Positions 11,646-22,660 of a DNA stretch of 64,000 bases are shown here, in pieces. Each line of letters begins with the position of its first letter. Position 1 is the first letter of the stretch. Origin of the DNA: Vitis vinifera (lineage: Eukaryota > Streptophyta > Magnoliopsida > Vitales > Vitaceae); contig NC_081818.1 in the NCBI RefSeq assembly GCF_030704535.1, positions 8,235,501-8,299,500 on the forward strand, in the 5' to 3' direction. Position numbers and translations under genes: made by a program. The notes beneath the pieces were generated by a model, which saw only the letters and a program-made list of their open reading frames with translations, made no database searches and had not been told where the DNA came from.

Positions 11646-12313
11646 TTAATAACCGTAGTTTGCTCCATTCACCGGGCCATAGCCTCCAGTGTGGCTTGCA
11701 TGTGCTGGGTTGGATGCAGGAGATGCATACATCGAACCATGAGCTGCATAAGAATTATAGCCTGGGTCAGTAGATCCACCAGTTTGGGCCTGTGCTGGTG
11801 CAGCAGCTTCAGCCATAAAATTCTGCAACACAAACAATCATTACAAGCAGACAAGTCCAATTTGATTACATAATGAAGCATTGACAAAGAATAAACAAAA
11901 TTTTAATGGAAAAATCAACTTTTTTGGTTGAGTAAGATCCCAATAAAACAATAATTAAACAATTCTATATTATCAGTAAAAATCAATGATGAAGCTAAAT
12001 GGAAAAGAATGAAGTCCAACTGTCTGAATTGCTGACCACACTTAACATTTCAATAATATATATCCTATAAAAAAAATTCTTTAATTCTTTAATTCTAGTA
12101 ATAAAGTCGGTCCCACCATACCTACCCCCACACGCACCCAAACACCACATACAAGGAGACATCAGAAACAATGATCTAATGCTAAGCAATGTCATTATGC
12201 AAATGGAAACTGCAATATTAGCAAAGACAAACCAACAACTTGGTATCAAAAACAGGGAGGAAGAGTGCCTGTATCAGTTGATGAGATGCTTGGACTTGGG
12301 AAGCAGTTGCATT
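11646..12313 (-). pseudogene. 3' fragment of the FLK-like KH gene, cut by the duplication breakpoint
   Basis: The last coding exon (11,822-11,646, 58 residues and stop, beginning [11 protein letters not shown] and ending GANYGY) is intact and differs from the complete gene at few positions. Upstream, only about 45 bp of the KH exon (12,269 to about 12,313) remain before the match ends. The KH domain core and all earlier exons are missing, so no KH protein can be made from it. The unusual GC splice donor (ACAG|GCAC) is kept here too. Confidence 0.85.
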
Positions 12314-13982
12314 GATTCACGTGGCTACAAAAGACTCTTTAGGAGAAAGTTGAGGAGTTCACATGTGTATAGGAAGATTGATTCACAAGGCCCTTGAAAA
12401 TTTTCTATTTAAAGCTCTTGTAAGGAAAATGGGAGACATATCTTCCTTCTCCATCATTCCTTCTTTTCTCATTTCTTTTTTCTTGATATAAAGCTAAGGA
12501 TTCTCTCATTTCTTTCTTCTTCATTGTAAGTTACTTGATTGAAGCCAAAATATGTGCTCCAATGGCACATATATGATGTTATAATTTATGTAATATAAAA
12601 AGTTCAAATCATCCAACTTAACTTAATTTCATGCTATGGCCATAGTTATGGATCTAACTTTTATTTTGAGCCTAATTCTAAGTTTAAGGGATGACATAAA
12701 TGGATAAGTGCAAAAGTCATTATCAACCAAGAAAGCAGAAGGGGTTAAACTATAACTAAGAAACTCAAGACTTATGAACCATGAAAGTCCAAGAAAGGGT
12801 GTAAGAAGCAAGCCATAGGCATGAAATACCAATAGTAGATGTTATGGATTGAGATAGAGGGCAAGAAACCATAATGGAGGAGGTTTGAAGCAAATGTAAT
12901 CAAGTTCACATGAAAATTTGGAACTCAAAATTTGGCAATAACATTTACTTTGACTTTGAGATAAAGTTTAGAATGCTTTTTGAGGTCAATTTTGGGAAAA
13001 CTAGATATTGTTTCGAAGCTTGAGAAGTCAAAAGTCCAACACTTCAAACGATGCACAAATCGGAGTTAAAATGAGGAAGTTATGTGCATTTGAAGCAAAC
13101 TAGGGAAAGAAAAATGTTGAGTTTGAAATTGACATCCTGAATTCGAAATGGTTTTTGGCTAGTTAAAACTCAAAAGGAATGCAAGGATACTTGTCATAGA
13201 GGCTAAGTTTTATCCTCCTACCTATTTCAAATAGGAGACAAATTTCAAACCCAAAAACATGCATGGTGGGCCATTTAAAACTCAAAGGAATGCAAGGATA
13301 CTTGTGGCAGAAGCTAAGTTTGAATCCCCCTACATATTTTGAAAAAGAGACACACATTCCCAACCCAAAAATATAGTGAACATGTATGGGCAGTGTGTGA
13401 GTTCTAAATTCACTGTGAATTTGTGGATGTCACCATTTTTTGTAATAAACCTTTCGGATATCTATCTAGCCTTCACAATTATTAAAAAGTATTTATTCCA
13501 ATAATTATGATTGTAACCCTACAAATAAGGTTAAGAATATTAGGGGAAATTTATAACTTCAGAGTTCACTTTCTTATCTAATTTTCCTCTCCTCTTTATT
13601 GTCTTCATTTACAACATCAAAAAAATTATTATTGTTTCATCTACAAATTGTCTAAAACTCATTAAATTCAGAGCATAGAAGTATTGAACATTCTCATATA
13701 CATTTGTTTGAGGCTGTGATAACATACAATTTTACATTATATATTAATGGATATATTCCTACCGTCATATCTTGCCGTGGATCACACTATCAAACCTAGA
13801 AGTATTCGAAGGAATTACCAAAAACCTTCTATTAAGTAAATACGCAGAGATTTTAGAGTTAAATACAGGCAGTTCCTTACTAAGAGAGTATTCCATCTAT
13901 ACATGAACTAATGTATATATTGTCTATAAATTCATTGAGAAATTAAGAATATACAATTAATATCACATTCTATTCTATGGTT
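12314..13982. other. Spacer between the KH fragment and paralogue B
   Basis: No gene is seen. The stretch just after the breakpoint has T/C-rich sequence with CTTGTAAGGAAAATGGG-like text that resembles LTR ends, but no boundaries could be set. It contains a two-unit tandem repeat at 13,163-13,375. The 3' flank of paralogue B lies at its upper end. Confidence 0.5.
13163..13375 (+). repeat. Imperfect 112-bp tandem duplication
   Basis: AAAACTCAAAGGAATGCAAG-type starts at 13,165 and 13,277 are both followed by GATACTTGT, GCTAAGTTT and an AACCCAAAAA end. Two units are present. Confidence 0.8.
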
Positions 13983-15347
13983 CTACAGAATCCCAAAGAT
14001 GTAAAAACTCAAGAATAAACACCCAAGCACAATTGAAGTTGTTGGAGTCGGGGAGGAATCAGGTAGCATCACATAAATGCCTGAAGTAAATGCTATCACC
14101 ATTCCCAGTAGAGAGATGTAAGTGAGTAGGGCGGAAAATTTTGTGAAACGTGGAAGCAAATGATAGTTTTGTTCCAGTGAAGCAAAAAAGTGGAGAAACA
14201 CAGCTGCAGTTGAGCAATAGAAAGCCATAGCATCTGTTATCACAAAGACTTTGAAAGCTGCCTTTGTTGATAAAACTGACTTACCCTTGTTTGGGTTTTC
14301 TTCATTGTACCCACCAGGTAGAGAGAAACCAGCTGCAAAAGTTACTGTTGCTATGAGGGTTGCCACCAGTAGATGGGAGTTTGATACATCCTTCAAATAC
14401 TTAGATGTGATCTGTTTCTTCTTTACAACTTCATTATTCCTGTCACGAAGCGATTCACTTGCATGAAGTGATGTTCTCTCTCTGTCCTCTCTAAGCTCTA
14501 ACTCATTTATGCCTTCATTGTCATTGATTGTTCTGCCTGTGTTCTCGCTAACGATCAGCCGCTCGAGACTTTGTTGAGCACCGCCATTCTCCAACTTCCT
14601 CATGATCAAAGACTGGAAAGTTTTTTTAAAGAACTTAGAATAAAATGTTGTTTTTAGCTACCAAGGCACATATATGACCAGAAAATTCAATTAAGGCAAC
14701 ATATTTCTTCTCTTTTTTTTTTTTTTCTTTTTTTTCAAGTTTCACATGTGTAAAGAGAAATAAAGCAGTGGAACCAATGCATAATCTAAAATCATCAGCT
14801 TTCTATGCACATACCTTTTTCATTTCTCCCAGATCCATATTTGATTGGACAATGTCGATAGCCTTCCAATATTTCTTGTTTGATGCCTTCTTATCCACTC
14901 TACGATCTCCAGCCAAAATCCGGACGCTGTTGTACTGTCCGTGCATAGCAGCTAGATGCAAAGCCGTGTTGCCTTGATTATCTGACTCATTTATTAGGCT
15001 TTCCCATCTTGGTTCTTTTAGAGTATACTTCATCACTATAGACTTCCCACATTGGGCTGCAACGTGAAGAATGGTCCGACCTTTATTGTCAACCAAATTA
15101 TTAGAACATGGACAGCGTTTGATGATCTCTGCCATCATATCAGGGTAGCCTTTTTTAGCTGCTATGTGAAGAGCAGAACTATCTTCTTTATCCCACAAGT
15201 AAGCAACTGATTTATCACATTCCAGCAATTTCCTAGTCGCTTCAAGATGTCCCAATTGTGCAGCATAATGAAGGGGAGTCCACGTAAATATGTCTGTTTC
15301 TGTGACCATATCTTTCTTTTTGTCCAGTAGTATTGCAATAATGTCAT
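13983..15347 (-). pseudogene. Ankyrin-PGG paralogue B, first exon missing
   Basis: Two exons homologous to exons 2 and 3 of paralogues A and C: 15,347-14,815 (about 177 residues with WTPLHYAAQLGH, SALHIAAKKGY, GRTILHVAAQCG and GNTALHLAA) and 14,612-13,983 (209 residues with the PGG motif FSLPGGYN and four hydrophobic spans). Splice signals are intact: acceptor GCTAG|AT, donor AAAG|GTATGT, acceptor TCCAG|TC, with a 202-bp intron. Both exons are fully open. The expected first ankyrin exon (MDSDF...RTHK) is not found upstream to 17 kb or anywhere before 47 kb. It is therefore a 5'-truncated copy, or it uses an unrecognised 5' exon. It is clearly more diverged than A and C are from each other, so it is an older paralogue. 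Confidence 0.85.
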
Positions 15348-15945
15348 CTAGCAATTTAGACCAAGAAGAAGAAATACAATTAAAACAGACTTTTTCATCC
15401 AGAGTACTTTTAGAAAATATATTACGTTCTTGTTATTTTAATATCAGATAACGGCTCGGGATTACTTCTCCATGAGAAAGATCAGGCATTATGCAATGAA
15501 TTTTCCCATCAATTGTAAAGAGGGTAGCTACTAGCCAGTGTGGCATATATTGTAAAAGCAATTGTGTGATTTTCTTTCCCTGGTCTTATTACTTTTCTAG
15601 TTCAGTTAAGCTCTCCACCTATCAATTAGAGAAGGAGAAGTAAAGGTTTGGGCTTGGATAAGTATTCTTCAAAAACAATTCTAAAAAATAGTTTATAAGA
15701 ACTATTGAAAACCATTTTCTGATGATATTTTATAAAACAAAAGTTCTAATGGCTGTATTATTATGCTTGGTTGGAACTAATGAATACAATTCTGGTGACT
15801 ATCTGTCATAAGTATAGGGAGGCCATGCACTCCATGTAGATTTGTTCCGCGTCTGTCAGGAATCAGGAATTAGTTAATGGGGCTCCGAATGTTCTACTAG
15901 CCTTGCCAAAAAATACTTCATGAGGCTAAACTCATCCACACTAAA
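15348..15945. other. Region upstream of truncated paralogue B
   Basis: I looked for the lost first ankyrin exon here and found none. No other feature is recognised. Confidence 0.5.
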
Positions 15946-16190
15946 GTGGTGTTTTTTTTTTTACTTAATTCTAAATAGAACTTTAATGCTTAATAGCGTT
16001 AAGTATTAAGTTATTTATTTTTATAATACTTTATTTCTATTAAGCATTAAAAAGTAAAAAAAAAAAATCAACATATCACTTTTTCTATTCAATAAAAAGT
16101 TTATAATAAATCATGAAAAAATAAAAAAACAAATGATCTAAAGTCTGAAAGCAAATTGCTTTTAGCAAAAAACTAAAAAAACACTCTCTA
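15946..16190. mobile_element. Possible MITE (inverted-repeat element of about 245 bp)
   Basis: The ends read GTGTTTTTTT on the left and, reverse-complemented, GTGTTTTTTTAG on the right. Inside is a perfect 12-bp inverted pair, AATGCTTAATAG and CTATTAAGCATT (15,986 and 16,037). No clear target duplication was found, so the boundaries and the hAT-like affinity are guesses. Confidence 0.35.
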
Positions 16191-16320
16191 AGTCTATAGA
16201 TTTATGTATTCTTGGCTTTGTATATCTTAGACATGTTGGATAATGGTGTAACAAAGATTTCTCCATTTTTTTCTTATGCATTTTCTTCTACAATATTTTT
16301 CAAGTATCCCGTTGTAGGGA

Positions 16321-16456
16321 TATTTACACATAGTGCAATTTTGCTTTATTTTTGTTGGCAACTTCTTCTCTCTGTTGTATTATTCCAATATTTACACATA
16401 GTGCAATTTTGCTTTATTTTTGTTGGCAACTTCTTCTCTCTGTTGTATTATTCCAA
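16321..16456 (+). repeat. Perfect 68-bp tandem duplication
   Basis: The 68 bp from 16,321 (TATTTACACATAGTGCAATT...) recur without change at 16,389-16,456. The lack of differences points to a recent duplication. Confidence 0.95.
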
Positions 16457-16516
16457 GTACCTTATGTTACGTCTGACTCTAAAAAATTATTAAATGAAGG
16501 AAAAATATCAAGAAAC

Positions 16517-16568
<52 letters not shown>
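16517..16568 (+). repeat. (TTA)n microsatellite
   Basis: About 17 uninterrupted TTA units, shortly downstream of the 68-bp duplication. Confidence 0.97.
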
Positions 16569-17236
16569 GTTTAGTTTATCAAAAATTATTAAAGGAAGGA
16601 AAAAATTGTTAAAAAAAATAATTTTTATTATAAAAAAATTAGAAAAATAAGTACAATTAAAATAGGTTAAAAAAATTATATATTTCCAAATTATTTTACA
16701 TTTGTGTAAAAAGGAAGAAAAAAAAAATGAGAAAAATGAATTTGAAAAAATATTATTAATAATTTTTTAACTTTCAATTAATTTTTCATCTTCCTTTATT
16801 TTTGTTTATGTTTTCCTTGTCTAGTATATTCCTTCAAAATTTCTAAGAATCAAACATGTGGGTTGCGGACTGGTTCGCTGGCCTGCTGGCCTGCTTGCCC
16901 GGTCCAAGCATGAAGTTGGGTTGACCTCTAATGGTCCTTTGGTGGACCAACCCACCAACCTAACCAAACGACGGTTTCTACCTTGGAAACCTTGGATCAA
17001 GTGTCTGGGATTTGAATAATATCTTCTCCTGGGTTATTAAATTTTTATTAGTTTTCAATGGTTTTCTATTTGTAATGATTAAATTTTTATTATAAAAATG
17101 GCTCATAAAAACGTTGATTATCCTATAACAATGTTCCAGAAGCAAGAGATTATTTACCATAGCTTTAAACCGCTAATTTTGAATATCGAAATAAGTAGAA
17201 ATAGAAATAAATACTATTATTATGTTTAACTTTATG
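16569..17236. other. Spacer, no gene seen
   Basis: AT-rich sequence with one GC-richer island (16,858-16,980) containing GGCCTGCTGGCCTGCTTGCC. No coding frame or terminal repeats recognised. Confidence 0.5.
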
Positions 17237-17241
17237 AAAAT

Positions 17242-17550
17242 TGTTGTAAATAAAGTGGTGAATGACCACATTGATGGTCATTTATGAACTCCATTTACTC
17301 ATCTTTAAGATGAGTCATGGGAGTTCATATTATGAAGCCTATAAAAGGCTTTTTACACCCCATGTAAGCAGCATCCCAAAAAAAAGAAAGAAATTCTCTT
17401 CCTCTCATTCTCTCTCTCTCTTTCTTTCATTCTCTCAATTTTCTCAACTCTCTTCTCTGATTCCTTCTTCCCATTATATATATTGTTAAAGTAAGATATA
17501 TTTTATCTCTACTACTTTATTTGTGTTGCATTTATCCTTGTTTTACAACA
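17242..17550 (+). mobile_element. Solo LTR, 309 bp, with perfect AAAAT target duplication
   Basis: The ends are inverted repeats, TGTTGTAAA and TTTACAACA, and AAAAT flanks both sides (17,237-17,241 and 17,551-17,555). Inside, a TATAAAAGG box (17,340-17,348) precedes a C/T-rich tract, as expected for U3 and R. There is no internal region or second LTR, so this is a solo LTR left by recombination. The orientation is set by the TATA box. Confidence 0.88.
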
Positions 17551-17555
17551 AAAAT

Positions 17556-19061
17556 TATATTTTAGAATTATTTTTATAAAAATTATGGTGAATATTTGAA
17601 GGCACCCAAAGCATACTAACTTGTACTTAATAAAGACAAGACCATATTGAATGTTTTGATATTGGTTTATGAAACTACTTAGAGGAGAGTGAATAGGCGA
17701 TCCTCTGCTGACAACCCTCAAATTGAAGTTTTAAATATTTTTATTAATTCTTAATTTAATCAATATATGTAATTAATAAATAAAGCAAAGAATAATCTTA
17801 CACTTGACATGTGATGTACATGGAAAATCATCTATAGAATCTATAAAAAAAACTTGACGATGAAAAATTCATGGGTCAATTGATCGTAGAGCAAATTCAC
17901 TAATTTTGATAGAATAAATACATAATCTTACCTAGATGAAATACTACCTTCCTTCAAGCATCTTACACAGGTCAGTACTTACACTTGCTTTCATGTTCAT
18001 GATGCAAAACCCATATATTCCTTAGTGAATACCTTAAAAGTTTAAGAGATGTGATCAACCACCATGAGCAACTTCAAACAAGATATGAGCTTTTGGAGTA
18101 TCAGGAATATGCAAAAGATAATAACAATAAATTGTAGGGTATGATGATGTATGAAAGTACAAAGTTGAGCAATGTATGATGGCAAGAAACTAACTAAAAA
18201 AGATTTGAAAAGCTGACAAATATAGGATATTTATGCATAACATCAAGACCGCTTAAGCCCATTTTGTGGGCACTCGAGCGCTCCTTGTTAATTTTAGCTT
18301 TTCTAATTTAGCTTCAAGCCCATTTTGAATCTAAGTCCACTTTACACCTTATGCATGTCATTATATTGTAACAAGATAACCCTACTTACCTGAACAATCA
18401 TGTGAATAAATAAAAAATGATCACATATCTTCAAGGCCAATGCATACGTAGAGTTGAGTAAAAAAAATATTTGGAATAAAATTGTTAACTTAAACTAATT
18501 AGTCTAGATCACTAACACAAATAATATCAAATTTAGTTAAAATACAAATGCACCTTCCCATGAGCAACATTATTATGTTTTACCTTCTTCATCTTTTACA
18601 AGTTTTTAGTTATAGAAATAATGAGATTAAAAAATTGAAGGGTAAATTGCTCCGATGACTAACTTGAGTGCCTTGGGGCAATTTTTCTTTGCTTTACATA
18701 TCTCATATACCTTATTATTGGGAGATTATTAAAGATCGAATCACAATAGGACCAATCCTAAAATAAATTCCCCAAAATCATTGATATTTGAGGCTATGTA
18801 ATATTTTTGCTCCAACAAGTTTAATATTTTGAATAAGTTTATCATACATGCATGGATGTACTTCATTCTACTACTTGACTAGGGTAGCAATCAAAATAGA
18901 AGCAAACCTAAAATCAATGCTCCAATAACGTTAATGTTTGGGGCTTCATAATTTTTTTGCTCCAATAATTTTGATATTTTAGACAAAATTATTTTACATG
19001 GATCGACTTGCTTCTTTATGTTTAAGTAAAGGGGGAGTTTTTCTTGCCTAAATCTTGACAC
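17556..19061. other. Spacer, no gene seen
   Basis: AT-rich, without a supported gene. Near 18,930-19,000 and 18,760-18,840 a phrase of the type GCTCCAATAA...TTTGATATTTT recurs imperfectly, suggesting an old degenerate repeat. Confidence 0.4.
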
Positions 19062-19840
19062 TTAGGGGGTGTTTGGTACGTTGGAATAGGGAATGGAAAT
19101 GAATATTTTGTTTCCTTTCCTATTTCTTAGTGGAATGGAATGAATTTGATGATTCCATTTCTAGCATTTGGATGAACTTAGGAATGCAAGATTAGAATGA
19201 TTATTTGTTTCCATTCCAATGTTTGATAATAATAGGAATGGAAATAAAAATATATAAATTTACAATAATATCCTTTCATATAATTTAAAATATTTTTTAT
19301 TTTTACTTTTATTTAAAAATAAAATAAAATTTGAGAGGTTTTTTGTTATTAAATAATAAGACTAAAAAATATATATACTCGATAAATAAAAAATTAACCA
19401 TAAAAAATCGTATAACCCTAATGCACAAATATTCAATTATTATTTTTATTAAAAATTTGAATAATTTGTCATGCTTAAGTAGTTAAATATTTGTTTTTTT
19501 TTTCCTCAAAATTTTAAATAATTTGTCATGCAAAAAAAACTATAGAATTATATTTTACTAAGAAAAAAAAGGAGAAAAAAAATATAAGAACATATAAATT
19601 GTCAAAGCTACCAAATACTTATTTCTTATTTGCAAAAAAGGAAATAAAAAAACACAAACTTCATTCTAGTTCTCAATATAAGTACCATATCTACTAAAAT
19701 CTATAACTAGTATATCCTCCAAAATTAAGCCATCAAATCAATAAAAAAGTTCCTAGGAAAGTGATGAAACAAAATCCAACCTAAAATTTCTATCAATCCA
19801 ACCTAAAGACAATAAATCAACAAGGATGCAACATGGAGAT

Positions 19841-21094
19841 TTATGGGGTTTGAAGAAGTTGTTTCGCCCATTCAACCTTGAGATCTTCATCTAAATTGAA
19901 CAAAAGTTTGACTTTCATTGGGTCACTCATAATAATTTGACTTAACTTCAATATGTCCAACCTATTAAGATTAGGAAGTTTCTCCAACTCACCAACCACT
20001 CTATTTTCCTTTTCCGTCTGTTGGTTGAAGTTACCAACAAGGCTCTCTAATGCATTGCATGTTCTTGTCATCACATTAATTAAAGTTGTGTCATCATTCC
20101 TTGCTCTTTTCCTACGAGATTGTGATGAACATTCCATTCTACTTGGAGTGGATGCAACTGTATTAGTATGAGAGGCATCAACTTCAGCTTCTAAGTCATC
20201 AACTCCAATGCCATTGCTTGCTTCAACTTGATCTAACTCTTCCAAAATATCAGCAGCTGACATTGCTCCTTTTCCATTAGCACGATCTTTACCAAAAACA
20301 AGACTTAGATCATCAAAATGTGGAAATGGCTTGAGTCTCAAACCATTAGCATCTTTATGCCCCTGTAAAATAAACAAAAAATAATTAGCACCTTTAAAAT
20401 AAAAGTTACTAACTTAAAGAAATATTAATCTCATGCCACATTGGTTTAAAGACAAGATAAATGATTAAGAATATATATCATGTCTTTCCTTGATGAAATG
20501 AATTATAGAATAGGGTCTATTTGAATTTTTATGATCACTTCCAACTATAACTCCTAATTATTTTCCTAAAAGCAGCAATGGTAGATACTAAAAAAGAAAG
20601 AATATATCATGCATTAAAATGTAATTCATATAAAATACATAATATATTGAAAGCAAAAGAATATACCAATGTATCAAATTACATTAACAAGATGTTGTGG
20701 AATAAAAATACAAGATAGGAAGTATTGTAAATATATTTACCTTTACCCAACCTTCAAATACATCTTGATCACATAAAACCATTTTCTTTTCATTGTCCCA
20801 AGAAAACCCGCTACCATGGGTTAACATATCCATTATGGCATTGAATTGTTTTTTTAAAGTCTTCACACGCGATTCAATATGTGGACTTGCTTTAAGTCCA
20901 CTATTTGGAAGCTTTTCCTCTAACATCTTCTCCACTTGTAAAAATGCTCCTGGTTTAAACCCATTGTCACATTTTACCTTCCCTGAAACACACAACTCAA
21001 CAAGACACTCAACCAATTTTTCATCCTCACCAGGAATCCACACTCGTTTGTTTCTTCCACGCCCTCTTATTTGACCACTTGATGTAGAATCCAT
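19841..21094 (-). CDS. MYB/SANT-like protein of the Harbinger element
   Basis: Two exons, 21,094-20,741 and 20,362-19,841, join WVK|GHKDANG in phase 0 (donor AAAG|GTAAAT, acceptor TACAG|GG) to give 291 residues. The ATG chosen gives MDSTSSGQIRGRG; a longer in-frame start seven codons upstream is less typical. Residues about 18-110 (KRVWIPGEDEKLVECLVEL, then SRVKTLKKQFNAI and FSWDNEKKMV) match the MYB/SANT-like (trihelix-type) domain common in PIF/Harbinger companion proteins. The second exon has a PFPHFDDL stretch, a basic patch (SRRKRAR) and a helical C-terminus. In this superfamily the MYB-like protein helps bring the transposase to the element ends and into the nucleus. The frame is open throughout. 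Confidence 0.88.
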
Positions 21095-21326
21095 CCTATG
21101 TTTCAAAAATATCAAATTATATAACTATATTTTAAGAAAAAATATAATATGAAGACAATTATAATAAACACATGTCTAATTATATCTCAAATTCAACAAT
21201 AGAAAAACATTATCAAATTCAATTCAAACTAGTTCATCACATAATAATCCATACAAACCATTCAAAATTTGCAAATGATAAGTCTAAAACATCAAACATA
21301 ATTTTTCTCCTAAAATAAACAACATA

Positions 21327-22660
21327 CTATAATGTCCTCCATTCATTAAACATTTGAATTGCTAAATTTCTTCGCCAAGCGCTCCATTGATCCGATGGTT
21401 CAATTATAGTTATTGGTTCACCTACAACTTGGTGGTCTTGCACATCCAACTCTTGTTCCAATGGATCCACAGGCATCTCTCTTTTAATGAGATTATGAAT
21501 AAGACAACAAGCAAGAATGATTTTGCATTGTGTCTTTATTGGATAGAAACAAGGGCTCCTAAGTATAGCCCAACGTAGTTTAAGCAAACCAAAACATCTC
21601 TCGATAACATTTCTTGCTGCAGAATGCTTCATGTTGAAAAACTCTTCATGGGTTGTTGGCATGTGTCCATCTCTCCAATCATTGAGATGATATCTTTGCC
21701 CTCTATATGGGGCAAGAAACCCTTTTCCATTTGTATAGCCAGCATCAACAAGATAGTAATAACCTAAAATGAATATTCCAAAACATATTTTAAAAAATAT
21801 ATCATATATTAAAAAGAAATCAATTGTTTATAAAAACCATATATTTACCATGTGGAACTGTCAGTCCATTTCTCCTACTAACTGCATCTCGAAGCACTCG
21901 AGAATCAGAGGTTGATCCCTCCCAACCTGGCAATACATAAATAAATTGCATGTCTTGAGAACAAACTCCTAAGACATTTGTTGCAATTTCATTCTTCCTT
22001 GTTCGATATCTAGGTTTGTCTCCCTCACGTACATTCACTTTAATGTAAGTTCCATCTAAAGCTCCTAGACAATTCTATTTAAATAAAAACATTAGTATTA
22101 CTATAATATGAAATAATTAAACCTATATAAACTTAATTTTATAATTTATATACCTTAAACCATTTCCATCTCTCATCTGTGGAGTTCTTAGAGACTGGTT
22201 CCGGTTTTTTGAGTAATACTCCTTGTAGGCGAATGACTGCATTCAATACTGCATTGAAATGTCTACTAATAGTTTCTCCAGACCTTAAGAATCGAAATTT
22301 TATAACTCGATTCTTTACATGATGTGCAAGAATATGTAAGAATAATGCAACCATTTCTTCTACATCAATATATTTTGAATCCTTTAGTTTACCAATAGTA
22401 CGAAGCATAGAACATAACGTGGTGAAAGTATGTCTATCCATCCTAAGTTGCTCCATACATGCTACATCACTCCCATGAATCAATCGATTAAGATTTTCAA
22501 CTCGCAAAAATTCTCTATTTGCAGGTCTTTACATCAATGTTCGCCTCTGATAATGTTTCCTTGTAGTCGTACAAAGTGCAGTAAGCATATTAAGTATGTT
22601 CACTATAATATATAGAATCAGGATAAGTTGTTCTTTTCTTTCCATCTCAATGAGGTCCAT
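21327..22660 (-). pseudogene. PIF/Harbinger DDE transposase with one in-frame stop
   Basis: Exons 22,660-22,154, 22,074-21,849 and 21,763-21,327 join cleanly: FK|NCLGALDG in phase 0, then HG|YYYLVDAG with the glycine codon split. They form a 390-codon frame including the terminator. The catalytic triad is visible: D in GALDGTY (codon 176), D in SDSRVL (226) and E in IERCFG (299). An N-terminal helix-turn-helix-like stretch (LRMDRHTFTTLCSMLR) and WKWFK are also present. The only defect is TAA at codon 44 (22,531-22,529), between RRTLM and RPANREF, with the frame open on both sides. Translation could begin downstream of it (a methionine lies in the ACMEQLRMDR segment), which would drop the N-terminus. 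Related host genes are called ALP1-like. Confidence 0.88.

Larger units (their letters stand above)
1..12313 (+). repeat. Segmental duplication, left copy (truncated)
   Basis: Base 1 aligns with base 42,453 and the match continues in the same orientation through an ankyrin-PGG gene and the 3' end of a KH gene. It stops inside the KH exon near 12,310. The match starts at the window edge, so this copy may extend further left. The copies differ by scattered substitutions, microsatellite changes and several indels. The largest difference is 9,066-9,752 here versus 51,604-59,215 in the other copy. Exons and introns were compared by eye. I estimate about 95-97 percent identity outside the indels, which needs a proper alignment. 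Confidence 0.93.

Noticed and set aside
12001..12260. Possible additional exon between the KH fragment exons
   Set aside because: The same stretch is intron in the complete gene at 61,623-62,075, with matching splice sites on both sides.
16858..16980. GC-rich patch as a possible exon or tRNA
   Set aside because: No open frame of useful length, no splice context and no tRNA fold. Best left as unclassified.
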